A stretch of 64,000 nt of DNA from Agelaius tricolor (Eukaryota > Chordata > Aves > Passeriformes > Icteridae), in NCBI GenBank assembly GCA_023055355.1, contig JALJCS010000001.1:73263381-73327380 (forward strand). Direction: 5' to 3'. The translations under genes and the position numbers were made by a program. Numbering within the stretch: position 1 is the first letter of the stretch; every line of letters begins with the position of its first letter. The notes under the pieces are model-generated. The model was given only the letters and a program-made list of their open reading frames with translations. It had not been told where the DNA came from and ran no database searches. Of the stretch, positions 12,701-22,731 are shown one piece after another.

Positions 12701-13854
12701 TGAGGTGAAGTTTTCAGAAAACAATCTAGTGTGAGGCACTGCTGGTTATGTAAAGTTGTTCCTCACTGTGTTCATTGCTTGGCACTTGTTAACTCTTAAT
12801 TTTGTCTGTGCTCCCTGTGGCTGGCTTTGGTTGATTGCAGGTTCTGTGAGATGGGCACCAAGCAGGGTGCTGGACCTGCCTGTGATGCTGCATGATGGCA
12901 ACTAAATTATTTGGTTTTTTCTTTTTCTCTATTTGCTGATGAGACTAATTAACTTGATAGAAACATGATAAAATAATATAATAATGCCATTGTAAATCTG
13001 TTTTTTTCTTCTTTCTAAAAGCTGTAATGCTCATTTCCAAGGTAAATGAGTATGATATTTTATTCTGCATAGCAAAAGACTTGATGGAGATTGCGACTGT
13101 TGTGTAATATTAATATAAATAGGGTCAGCTGTACATAGTTTGTCTGATGCTCCTGTTTTACTTCTCTGTCTTTTTTATTTTACCTCCTTAGACCTTGTAG
13201 TTATTCAGTGATTTTTTTATTAAATTATTTATTGTAGCCAGATGATTGATGTTGTTTCACTTTGGTTCTTTGCAGCTTCCCAATTCTTTAGTTGTCAAAA
13301 TGACAAGCACTCAGTGATTAATTAAAACCTTGATTTTGCTCTGTTATTGTTCATCTTCAGTCAAATACAAATTCTTATGTATTCCAGAAAATAATAAATA
13401 TTCCCCAAATGCAGGTTTCTAAACTTTAGATCAAGGAAAACCTTCATTTATTTTTCATTATAAATTTTTTATTATATTTAAATTTTTATATATGCACACA
13501 TGTATATATAAAAAAATTTCTTGTGAAAGAATGGTAAATTGAAATCTTTATATAAGAAAACTGCCAGCATGGCCTGATGTTGGTTGGTAACCTCTGTAAA
13601 CTTCCTCATAGAGCTCTCTTTTTTCTGAGAAAGGTGAGACAAATTAGGAATGGACTTGTCGTAACTGACAAACCCCCTCACTCTAACTGGAATTAATTTT
13701 AGTGCCTTTTTTTGGTACTGTGGACATACAGCATGCATTTCTCTCAGTTACGTTGAAGTGTTTGGTGTTGAAACATACATCTGAATTATTTACCTTAAGA
13801 CCTCTTTATAGTTGATTGAAAGAAATAAGCACTGTCAAAGGTGCAATTTGCCTC
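9751..13854. other. Unique stretch with one exon-like frame and an AT-rich core
   Basis: No named gene is recognised. A 68-codon plus frame at 10881-11087 is the most protein-like part and is followed at 11109 by a GTAAGA donor-like site. The part 11250-11370 is richer in GC and CpG than its surroundings. The part 12900-13540 is very AT-rich, with TAAT and TTATT motifs. No transposon signature is visible between the two CR1 copies that bound it. Confidence 0.5.
10881..11087 (+). other. Exon-like open frame, unidentified
   Basis: The frame opens at 10881 and ends in TAA at 11085-11087. Its second half is hydrophilic and acid-rich (SSPEESEEVTETKS), unlike typical chance frames in this AT-rich DNA. 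A pyrimidine-containing run ends in AAG near 10950, which could be a weak acceptor, and a good donor-like GTAAG lies at 11109, 22 bases after the stop. That layout would suit a small terminal or alternative exon. There is no family match I can name. It may be chance; translation is unproven. Confidence 0.2.
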
Positions 13855-14684
13855 ATATTGAAGGAGACATCTTGGATGACTTGGATTGACATTTGGATGG
13901 ATGGGCAGAGTCCAATGGGATAGAGTTTAATAAGTCCAAGTGTTGAGTCCTGTATTTTGGCCACAATAACCCCCTGCAATGTTATAGGCTGGGGACGGTG
14001 TGGCTGGACAGTGCTCAGGAGGAAAGGGACCTGGGCGTGCTGGTTGACAGTCGGCTGAACATGAGCCAGCAGTGTGCCCTGGGCCAAGAAGGCCAATGGC
14101 TCCTGGCCTGGATCAGGAACAGTGTAGCCATCAGGAGCAGGGAGGTCATCCTTCCCCTGTACTCGGCACTGGTGAGGCCACACCTTGAGTGCTGTGTCCA
14201 GTTCTGTGCCCTCTTTGGGAAGGACGTTGAGACTCTTGAGCGTGTCCAGAGGAGGCAACGAGGCTGGAGAGGGGCTGGGAACACAAGCCCTGTGAGGAAT
14301 GACTGAGGGAGCTGGGGTTGTTTAGCCTGGGGAAAAGGAGACTCAGGGGTGACCTTATCAGTCTCTACAGCTTCCTGAAAGGTGGTTATAGTCAGGTGGG
14401 GTTGGTCTCCTTCTCCAGGCAGTAACTGACAGAACCAGAGGACACAGTCTCAAGCTGCGTCAGGGGAAATATAGGTTGGATATTAGGAAGAAGTTTTTCA
14501 TAGAAAGAGTGATAAAATATTGGAATGGCCTGCCTGGGGAGGTACAGAGTCAACATCCCTGGATGTGTTTAAAAAGGGACTGGATATGGCACTTGATGCC
14601 ATGGTTTAGTTAAAGTGTTTAGGGCATGGGTTGGACTTGATGATGTTGAAGGTTTCTTCCAACCTAGTCATTCTGTGATTCTGT
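13855..14684 (+). mobile_element. CR1 LINE, 5'-truncated copy
   Basis: About 830 bp of CR1 in the plus direction. It runs through the end of the reverse-transcriptase frame: 'GGACCTGGGCGTGCTGGTTG', 'GTACTCGGCACTGGTGAGGC', 'CTTGAGCGTGTCCAGAGG'. It continues into the 3' region 'GGTTGGATATTAGGAAGAAG' and 'TGGAATGGCCTGCC', and ends with the short tandem ATTCTGTG repeats at 14669-14684 that mark CR1 3' termini. Part of the RT-end frame survives as a 102-codon open frame (13998-14306), with the CR1-type '[15 protein letters not shown]' and '[10 protein letters not shown]' peptides. Divergence is moderate, so this is one of the younger CR1 copies here. Confidence 0.95.
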
Positions 14685-16769
14685 GTGACCTAGTATGGGG
14701 TGCTGAAGTGCATCCCATTGCCTGGTAAGAATGAGACAAGCCTTGACATTGGGTCAAACAGTTCCCACTCAGAGATACTGGCACACAGGCTAAGGTGACT
14801 GATCTATTTTGTGTAGCTGGACACAGAGCAAGCAGTGTCTCCCAGTTCCTGTGCTGGGCCTGGGAAAGGCTTCTCCTGTCCTGTCCTGATATATGCAAAA
14901 GCTTAGTGGCAGTGAGAGCTGTTGGGAATAGCAGAACAGATTCCTTTGAATGAAGTCAAACCATTCAATGTGCAGAAACACACCAGCCCAAGCTGATCCA
15001 GCCTTTGCAGTGTTGGGGTGGGACCCTGCGCAGAGCTTTCTGAGGGTGTTGGAGGGAAGATATTGCAATGGAAAAGCACTGAGTGTTCGCCACGGGTGGG
15101 CTACTTGACCAGCATGCCAATCAGCCTTTACCCCTGGAACAGCCACTCCTAATTCCTCTTGGGAAGAGCTGATGGGTTGGCTGGAAATGCTTTAAGGTAT
15201 GTTTGGCTTTCTGGAATTGCTTTCACAGACCAATTTCTTTTTCATGGGGTCTCATGTGAGAATAAACTCATTAGCTTTCTGGTATGATTCCCTGAATGGC
15301 TGACTCATGAATTCTTCTAAAGTTTCAAATTTTCCTGTACGTAGCACATCAGATTTTGCTGGTAAACTGAATTTAGCCTTCTTTTCAGTCTTTGTTTAGG
15401 TTTTTTATCTAATTTATGCTGGTGCTTCTCATTTCTTGCTTCCTCTGCTTAATGTTCCCAAAGATGTGATTGACTGCACCTGAAGTTACAGCTTCTTGGC
15501 CTGTTAGAAAAAGAAATGAATTGGCCCCAGTAAATTACTAAGCTAAAATTCATATGATAATACTTTTGCTGATTGGTTATAGTCTTCCATTTGAAAAACT
15601 CAATAAAATCTTAATTAGGAAAAAAAAAACCAGATAAGGAAAAAACAAGTAAAAAAATTTTAAAATGTCCTTAAGTTCCCTACTCTTTATCAATTCCTTT
15701 GATGGTATTGAATAGATACTTACCCTGCTTTGGAACTCTACAAATGTCATTTCTGAGCTACTGATTCTGCTGAAAGGATGAGGATCAGATGAGGAAAATT
15801 CAAGGTATGAAAGAATGTGTCCACTGCCAAAGTGAATACCTGTGCATATTCCATAAAAGATTTCTGCATATGTGATTTTTAAATTTTTGCCAGCCACTCT
15901 GATGTCTTCCTGATGTATTGTTATACATGGAATGACCTTTACATGTAGTTTCAGTTGTAGAGTGTAAAGAAACCTCCCCACCATTCTACATCGTGAATGT
16001 GCACAAGTGAAAGGGATGAAGAGATTTCTTCCTGTTATAAAACCTGTTTGACTGTATTGAACTCAAAAGAATGAGAGACAGCAAGAAAAAAAAAATCGAC
16101 AAGTTCCTCCCACCCCTTTTATTGCCAGAAAAATTAATTGCATGTTTCCTATGAAGCAAAGCACAATAGGGTTTTATGGTACATTTCCTGTGGTTTTGTT
16201 ACGCTGCCACTGAAAATACAGAATTTTCTGCAGGTATGTTTACGTGGTGTTAAGCATTTCTTCACAGAAATTTGAACAAATGCTCAAGGCTCAGATGAAG
16301 AAGTGGTTTAGACGTCATGAGACTCAGAGTGGCAACTGATTAGAGGCAAGGCTTTCCTAGAGACTGGGTTAGGGGCCATTCTCTGTCCATGATGCCATGG
16401 AACAGATTATTTTGCTTAGATAAACCCAGTTAAACACTCATGTCACTTTCCAGTCCATATAGCAATATTTCTACTTTCAAACTACTTTTTGGGACAATCT
16501 TTGGGGCTGGGAGAGCTCCTGGGTGATGGCCAGGCATTGGCAGGGGGACAAGGAGTTGGCAAAAGCCATATCAAGGACAGCACTGATGCTTGACATGTCT
16601 GGATGATCACATTATGGTGCTTGAATCTGTTCACTCAGTTTTCTTTCTTTTTTTCTTTTATTTTTATCTTTTCTCCTGTAAAGCAGACACTGTGTCATAT
16701 GGATTAAATGAGAAAAGGCTCAAAAAGCAAGGTAAGGATGACCTAAAGGGGGGGCACTGGGACACCTAA
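14685..16769. other. Unique non-coding stretch
   Basis: Nothing is recognised. Frames at 14790-15146 and 15577-15984, both on the minus strand, have no signature; the latter is rich in F, L and S as expected of AT-rich antisense frames. A-runs lie at 15617-15627 and 16087-16096. Confidence 0.5.
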
Positions 16770-16995
16770 GCCAGCTAAAAAAATCCAGCAAAGGGGCGAT
16801 ATCCCCCAAGGGTCAATACTATGTCTGTGTTGTTTAACTAATTCCTCAATGACTTGAATGAGGCGGTAGAGACACTTCACAGGAACTTTGCTGATGATAT
16901 AAAACTGGGAGGAGTGGCTGCTGTGCTGACATTCAGTAGGATCTCTGAACTCCTCCTTTCATTGTGCAAAACATCTGCCCAGCGATGGAACTTAA
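16770..16995 (+). mobile_element. CR1 reverse-transcriptase remnant with FADD motif
   Basis: The plus strand encodes a decayed piece of the CR1 reverse transcriptase. After a degraded 'CCCCCAAGGGTCAATACT' region, a frame at 16854-17048 contains NFADDIKLGGVA. This corresponds to RT motif C (F/YADD) followed by the CR1-typical 'KLGG' turn. The two metal-binding aspartates of FADD are still encoded, but the surrounding domain is missing and the flanks do not continue the CR1 frame. It is a dead fragment of an older copy. Confidence 0.75.
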
Positions 16996-18029
16996 AGTTA
17001 GAAAGAAATGTTTTTTGTAAATACTCTAGGCAACTCAACAAGTTATGAAATGATAAAGTGTTTTAATTGTTTCCTGAATTTAGGAACCTGAGTTCTATAT
17101 TTAATATGCTTTGATTTAAAATATTTCAATATAACTATTTATTTAATGATGCATCCATGTACATTAATCCCTTAAACTTCTTTGTTCAGTTATAGTTTTA
17201 CTTTCTCCCCCCAATGTGTGTCAGGCCATTCTTTACAAAATCTACCGTGTATTTGTCTGCTTTCCACAGGACTTCATTCATAGTCATAGAATTTCAATTT
17301 AACTTTAGGCTGGTCTTGACACGGATGTTAGTGAGTCCTTTGTCTCAGCGAGTAGTGATGTAAAGGATTTAAACTCACTCCATTTGCTGTCTTTATGAAA
17401 ATTTGAAGCTGGATGTAGCTAAAAAACACTTTTGTGCCTTCCTACCTGCTGCTGTGCCTTTTTGCAACAAATGAGGTTGCCTTGTCTTTTAAAACATTTT
17501 TGCTCTACCTTTATTAAAGATAATGGGAATTTTCCCCATATGCCAATGGAGTATATCTGTCAAACTTGAATACAAAGAACATGTAATTCTTCCCTGTAGG
17601 TGGGATCAGGATATTGTCACAGTACTTTACAAAATATTTAGATCAAAATAGTTAAATCCTATCTGATTTAGCGTGATGTTTGGAGGTATTGTTTGTCTCT
17701 TCCACAATCAAGAAGGCTGAGGTCTTAAAAAAAATTGTTACATTCAAAGAATAATCATCCTTATGCATAAACAAAAATTGCATGAAATTTCCTAAGTCTA
17801 ATAGCCCCAATGTTTGGGACATTTGATTTTTTAAAATATATTTTAACTTTAAATGGATCATTTATATGTAGTGTTTAGATACTTTCAAAGATTGAAAAAC
17901 ATTGTTGCATGGAAACTGAACAAACTTTTAAATTTACTTTTTATGAAAAAAGTTTGAGTTACAAGTCTTCAACACTGCTTAATATTTCCGCCTGAGCTAA
18001 AGGGGTAGCTAAGCTTGTTTGTTACTTCA
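16996..18029. other. AT-rich unique stretch
   Basis: No gene or clear repeat is visible. Near 17276-17325, 'TCATAGTCATAGAATTTC' faintly recalls an inverted CR1 3' end, but the following sequence does not continue a CR1, so it is not called. Confidence 0.45.
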
Positions 18030-18190
18030 GATTCTGTGGTGGATATCCCATCCCTGGAAATGTCCAAAGCCAGGTTGGATGGGGCTCTGAGCAACCTGAT
18101 CAGGTGGAAGATGTCCCTGCCCATGGCAGGGGAGCTGGAACTGGATGAACTTTAGGGTCCCTTGCAACCCAAACCATTCTGTGATTCTAT
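18030..18190 (+). mobile_element. CR1 LINE 3' end
   Basis: A short plus-strand CR1 tail. It holds 'CCATCCCTGGAAATGTCCAA', 'CCAGGTTGGATGGGGCTCTG', 'TGTCCCTGCCCATGGCAGGG', and the terminal 'ATTCTGTGATTCTAT' at 18176-18190. The 5' cut is sharp. It represents a separate insertion from the older CR1 that starts near 18565. Confidence 0.93.
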
Positions 18191-18564
18191 AGCTCTGAGT
18201 GGAGGCAAAAATGCAGGGAAAATATGATTCCCACATCTTGAAGGTATCTTCTCTGAGTTGAAGATTATTGTTGGAGTCTGGTTTGGATCAATCTTAGTTC
18301 CTTGGAAACTGAAAGAGCTGAGGCAGATTTCCTGTGTACTGCCTTCAGGAGTTTTGAGGGGAGCTTACTTTGGCCATCCCTAGCCTCTCCCAGGAGAGGG
18401 CTGCAAGAATTGAATCAGGACTCTTCTGTGCTGCATGTTATGAAGGCAATGGTGCTCAAACTGTTGTCACAATTATTATCAATGACAAAGAGGAAGAAGA
18501 AAGAAAGTCTTGCTTTGAAATTTCTGAAATTTCTGATTCTCTGACCTTGATGAAATCCTGCTCA

Positions 18565-19394
18565 GGTTTGTGAAAACCCTAGCTGAAGCAATCTCAGCAG
18601 TCTCTCAGTACATTTTGAGAATGTGTGGAGGTGGATTAAGTTTTGGAAGACTGGAAAAGGGCAAACAAAAGACAAATTAAAAAAAAAAAAAGTCAAAAGG
18701 GAAGCTTACAGAATGATGGGCCAGATCTTTTTGTTGGAACATGAGAGATAAAGAAATCCAGCAGTACTTTTGTAGGGCACCTAAAAGAACACCAGATGAG
18801 TAAGTAGCAAATTTGTTGGCAGTATGCAGTGAGTGTTAAATCATTTGTCAGGATTTAATCATATCAGATCAATCCAAAACCTTTTTATGTGAAGTAACAT
18901 GCCTTAAGGGTATAGACATGGTATAGCTAGGCTTTGCTCAGGGTCTCACATAACTCAGGCAGTTGGGGTTACTGTAGAGTGGGGACAAAGGTGCCTGGGG
19001 ATGCTACATTCAGAGCAGCTGCCAGCACTTTGCTGTCAAACTGCTATGATGAATTGAGGATCTAGGCTAGGCTTAGTAAGTTCAATGTTTTCATTATAAT
19101 CCAATACCAGGTCTCTGGAATATGCTTATTAAACCTGCAAGTGAAATGTATCTGAAAGACCAAACAGATTGAAAGATGAGAATTAATTCAGAATTATCAC
19201 AATTGAAAGAAATAGCTTCGAAAACAACACAGAATTTAATTAAAACAGAAGTATGGTTCTGCACTTAGGTGAGGATAAACAGCTGAGAAAATAAAATAAG
19301 AAAAACAGAGATAAAACAGGTAACAGTCTTGCAAAGAAGTATTTGGACATTACAGTTGGTCACAAAATGAATATAGGTTAAGAGTATTATGCTG
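18565..19394 (+). mobile_element. Old CR1 LINE, reverse-transcriptase part (left half of split copy)
   Basis: This is diverged CR1 coding sequence. Recognisable blocks are 'CTAGCTGAAGCAATCTCAG', 'TTTTGGAAGACTGGAAAAGG', 'CATATCAGATCAATCC' with a following AAGG...AGGCTTTG block (RT motif A region), 'GTATGGTTCTGCACTTAGG' and 'GGACATTACAGTTGGTCAC'. It ends at GTATTATGCTG (19384-19394), exactly where the LTR begins. The sequence resumes after the LTR at 20372. Frames are broken throughout and an A-run interrupts it at 18679-18691. The degree of decay suggests a much older insertion than the CR1 at 21125. Confidence 0.75.
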
Positions 19395-20371
19395 TGCCCT
19401 GCAAGGTTTGGGTGGCTGACAGCAGGGGAGCTACAGGGGTGACTTTTGTCAGAAGCTGATAGAAGGTAGCACATTTGGGATAATGTTTTTAGAAGAGGGA
19501 AAAAACTTGTGCAACTACAGCTGGAGAGAGGATTGAGAATACGTGAGAGCAGCAGCTCTGCAGGCACCCAGGTCAGTAAGGAGAGGCAGGGGTGCTCCAG
19601 GTGCTACCCTGCAGCTCCTGGTGCAGCCCATGATGGGGCAGCTGTGCCATGGAGGCCCACAGGGGAGCAGAGATGCACCTGCAGCCCAAAGGTGGCTGTG
19701 ACCCTCTGGGAAGCCCATGCTGGAAGAGGCTCCTGGCAGGACTTGCTGCTCCATAGAGAAAGGAGCTCATGCTGTACCTGACCTGCTGGCAGGACTTGTG
19801 ATCCTCTGGGGTACCCACTCTGGAGGAGCCTGTTCCTGGAGGAACTGCAGCCTGTGGAGGGAGCCATGCCAGAACAGTTTGTTCAGAACTGTAGCCATGG
19901 AGAGGACTCAGCTGGAGGAGTTCATAGAGGACTGACATCCTTGGAAGGGACCCCACACTGAAGCAGAGGAAGACTGTGAGGAGGCCTCCCCATGAGGAGG
20001 AAGGAGCAGCAGAGAAAATGTGTGATGAACTGACCACAGCCCCCATTCCCCATCTCCCTGAGATGCTGGGAGGAGGAGGTGGAGGAATGCAGAGTGAAGC
20101 TGAGCCTGAGAAGAAGGGAGTGGTGGTAGGAATGTGTTTTAAGATTTTGTTTTATTTCTCATTACCCTATTCTGGTTTGGTTGGTAATAAATTAACCTGA
20201 TTTCCCCAAGTGGGTTCTGTTTTGCCCATGACAGTCATTGATGAGTGATTTCTCTCTGCCCTTATCTAAGCCTATGAGACTTTTATTATATTTTCCCTGC
20301 CCAGCTGAGGAGGGCAATGACAGAGTGGCCTTGGTGGACACCTGGCATCCAGCCAGGGTCAGCCCACCACA
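19395..20371 (+). mobile_element. Solo LTR, avian endogenous retrovirus, inside an old CR1
   Basis: This 977-bp LTR runs from TGCCCTGC to CCACCACA, giving TG...CA ends. It has the 'GTTTGGGTGGCTGACAGCAG' opening of a common bird LTR. A long U3 follows, built of degenerate repeats around 'CCCATGCTGGAAGAG' and 'CCTGTTCCTGGAGGAACTG'. Next comes a block around 'AACTGACCACAGCCCCCATT', then AATAAA at 20186-20191. U5 includes 'CAAGTGGGTTCTGTTTTGCC' and ends at 'CATCCAGCCAGGGTCAGCCC'. No gag, pol or env is present. Removing it rejoins the flanking CR1. Flanking 6-mers ATGCTG and CGGCTG match at four of six positions, so a 6-bp target duplication is only weakly supported. Confidence 0.85.
20186..20191 (+). 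promoter_or_regulatory. LTR polyadenylation signal AATAAA
   Basis: An intact AATAAA in the LTR, about 180 bp before its 3' end. It could end transcripts entering from the left on the plus strand. This is seen in the sequence; use is unproven. Confidence 0.6.
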
Positions 20372-20935
20372 CGGCTGCATAGAGGTCAAACATCACACTG
20401 GGATTTATAAACAGCAGCATAGTCCATAAAATTTGCAACATAATCCTTCTTCAGAGCATTGTTATGGTTTCTTAGAAGTGAACTAGCTGGGGGGGAGTAC
20501 AGAGGGAGGCTATGAGGAAAGCCTAGGAACCTACAAAGGATGGGGTGTTTGGTGTCCTTAGAACACACAAGATAGAAAGAAGACATCTATATGAGTGTAT
20601 AAATGCATAAAAAAATATACAAAAAGAATGGCTGTGAAGAGTAAGGCAAAAACTAAATCTCAAGCTGCAGACAGAGAATTTTACTTAGAATTTTAGGAGT
20701 GATAAAGGTATTCCTTTTCTCATAGTAGAAATTGGTAGGCATTTTGGATACCTAAGAAAGTTCCACAATGCTCAGAACTTAGAGGTATTAAAGAATAGGC
20801 TCAGCAAGCAGGGATAAGATAAATTGTGATTATGATAGGTAGAGTAGTTCCTTGTTATAGAAAGAAAAATGAACTAGATAATCAGTTTGAGTGCCTTCTA
20901 ACCGGTCTATGTTTGTGCAATTTTGTTGTCTGTCT
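20372..20935 (+). mobile_element. Old CR1 LINE, right half of split copy
   Basis: The CR1 resumes at CGGCTGCATAG, then 'GGTCAAACATCACACTGGG' and 'CTATGAGGAAAGCC'. It continues to 'CTCAAGCTGCAGACAG', 'AGAGGTATTAAAGAATAGGC' and 'GAACTAGATAATC', then 'GTGCCTTCTAACC', which is the CR1 3' tail. These follow, in order, the blocks present before the LTR at 18565-19394. So this is one CR1 copy split by the LTR insertion. Terminal octamer repeats have decayed. Confidence 0.75.
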
Positions 20936-21124
20936 AGATCTGGTACAGGGAAAAAAGGTATAACAGCAAATTGTCTCCCCTTTTTCTTATCTGCACCATT
21001 CTGCTCTGGCAGGTCCAGAGTGCATGAGCACAGTTGCAGTTGCTCCTCTATCACAGTGATGAGTAATATTTCTAAATGATAACAGTATTTATAAATATAT
21101 TTATAATATATATATAGAAAGCAC
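20936..21124. other. Spacer with AT-rich run
   Basis: Short unique sequence between two CR1 copies. It ends in an AT-only run, TATATTTATAATATATATATA, around 21094-21115, of the kind that expands by slippage. Confidence 0.5.
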
Positions 21125-21976
21125 CAATCTGTGCTTGAATGTTGAGCTGCTGGAGGGTCTGAAGGCTAAGGAGAGGGATCTGGACAGGCTACATTGATGG
21201 GTTGAGGCTGATGGTGTGAGGTTCAAACAGGCTAAGTGCTGGGTGCTGAACTTGGGTCACAACAATCCCTGCAGTGCCACAGGCTGGGGGCAGAGTGGCT
21301 GGAAAGCTGCTCAGTGGTGAAGGACCTGGGGGTGCTGGTGCCAGCAGCTGAACATGAGGCAGTGTGTCCAGGTGGCCAAGAAGACCAATGGCACCTGGGT
21401 TGTGTCAGCAATATTGTGGTCAGTGGGACCAGGGCAGGGACCATCCCCCTGTGCTGGGCACTGGTTGAGGTTGCAGCTCAAATCCTGCAGTCAGTTTTGG
21501 ACCCCTCGCTGCAATAAAGATGCTGAGATGCTGGAGCATGTCCAGAGAAGGGCAGCAGAGCTGGTGAAGGGTCAAGAGCACAAGTCTGATGGAAGAGCAG
21601 CTGAGGGAATTGGGGGTGTTTAGCCTGGAGAAAAGGAGGCTCCATTATCATTCTCTACAACTCTGAGAAAGGAGGTTGTAACCAGGTCAGTGTTGGTCTC
21701 TTCTCCCAGGTAACAAGCTATAGGATGAGAGGAAATAGCCTCAAGTTGTGTCAAGGGAGGTTTAGATTGGATATTAAGAAACATTTCTTTACTGAAAGTG
21801 TTGTCAATTGCTGGAACAGGCGGCCCAGGGAAGTGTTGGAGTCACCATCCTTGGAGGTGTTTAAGGATGTGTTGATGTGGCACTTATAGACATGGTTCAG
21901 TGATGGGCTTGTCAGTGCTGGGCTAATGGTTGAACCTGATGATCTTCTAACCTAAGCAATTCTAAGATTCTATATT
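21125..21976 (+). mobile_element. CR1 LINE, 5'-truncated copy
   Basis: About 850 bp of plus-strand CR1. Markers in order are 'GAGAGGGATCTGGACAGGCT', 'AAGGACCTGGGGGTGCTGGT', 'GTGTCCAGGTGGCCAAGAAG', and 'TGGAGCATGTCCAGAGAAGG'. These are followed by 'GTTTAGCCTGGAGAAAAGGA', 'TAGATTGGATATTAAGAAAC', 'CTTGGAGGTGTTTAAGGATG' and the tail 'TTCTAAGATTCTATA' at 21961-21975. Several short open frames on both strands are shadows of the dead RT frame. Its good preservation contrasts with the neighbouring split CR1 and indicates a later insertion. Confidence 0.95.
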
Positions 21977-22689
21977 TGTTGTTGGTCAATGGTCGATGAA
22001 GCAAACAGTTTATTCAGACACTATACAAATGTTCGGACTCCCAAAGGTTGAGCAGCTATGACTTCTACTCAAATTACTGTGAACTTCAAACTCCTGAGAC
22101 TTCTGCAGTTTAGATTCTTCTGCAGAAACCTTTAATGGTCTTTAAAAGGATAAATTATTTTTATTTAAGCATTGCTTATGTTCAAATCAGAGCTGACATT
22201 TTGAAAAGTCAATGTACAATGAAATGCCAGAAAAATATTTGTTAGACTTCTTGTCATTTGTGGTCATGCTACCCCTCCTTTTTTTTTGTAAAAACAGGAA
22301 GATATTAACCTCTTGTATGTCTGCAGTCAATGTAAGAACTCCTATTCCCTAGTGATCTTCAAAGCAAAAATACCTGGAATAAACATGAGGGCTGTGCTAT
22401 GTCATAAAGAGTCATGATTCTTCCTTTAGCACAGCCTTTAAGAAAAACAAGCAAACTGCAAACAAAGACCATGACAGCCTTTCTTCCTGATGTCTGTACA
22501 TGTATATAGGTGGATTTTTCTTTTGATGCTGCAATAGTAAATAACAGATTTTGCTGTATGCTTGGAAGACTTCAAAGCTTCCCGATGCTTTCAATTTTAT
22601 TAAAATGTTCCACAGCCAGGTTTGTTCAATATGTTTTTTGAATTTCCTTGGCAATATCACTCACTATCTGTGCTTTGAAATGTTAGTGG

Positions 22690-22731
22690 GTTTTTTGTTT
22701 GCTTGTTTGCTTGTTTGTTTTTGTTGTTGGT
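22690..22731. repeat. T/G-rich simple repeat
   Basis: Imperfect TTTG/CTTG tandem units. Antisense-type frames with many F and C codons arise from it and are not genes. Confidence 0.8.

Noticed and set aside
17276..17340. Possible inverted CR1 3' end
   Set aside because: Only a TCATAGTCATAGAAT-like start matches; the following 200 bases do not continue a CR1.
19573..20046. 157-codon minus frame
   Set aside because: It is antisense to the GC-rich U3 repeats of the LTR at 19395-20371, which keep several frames open.
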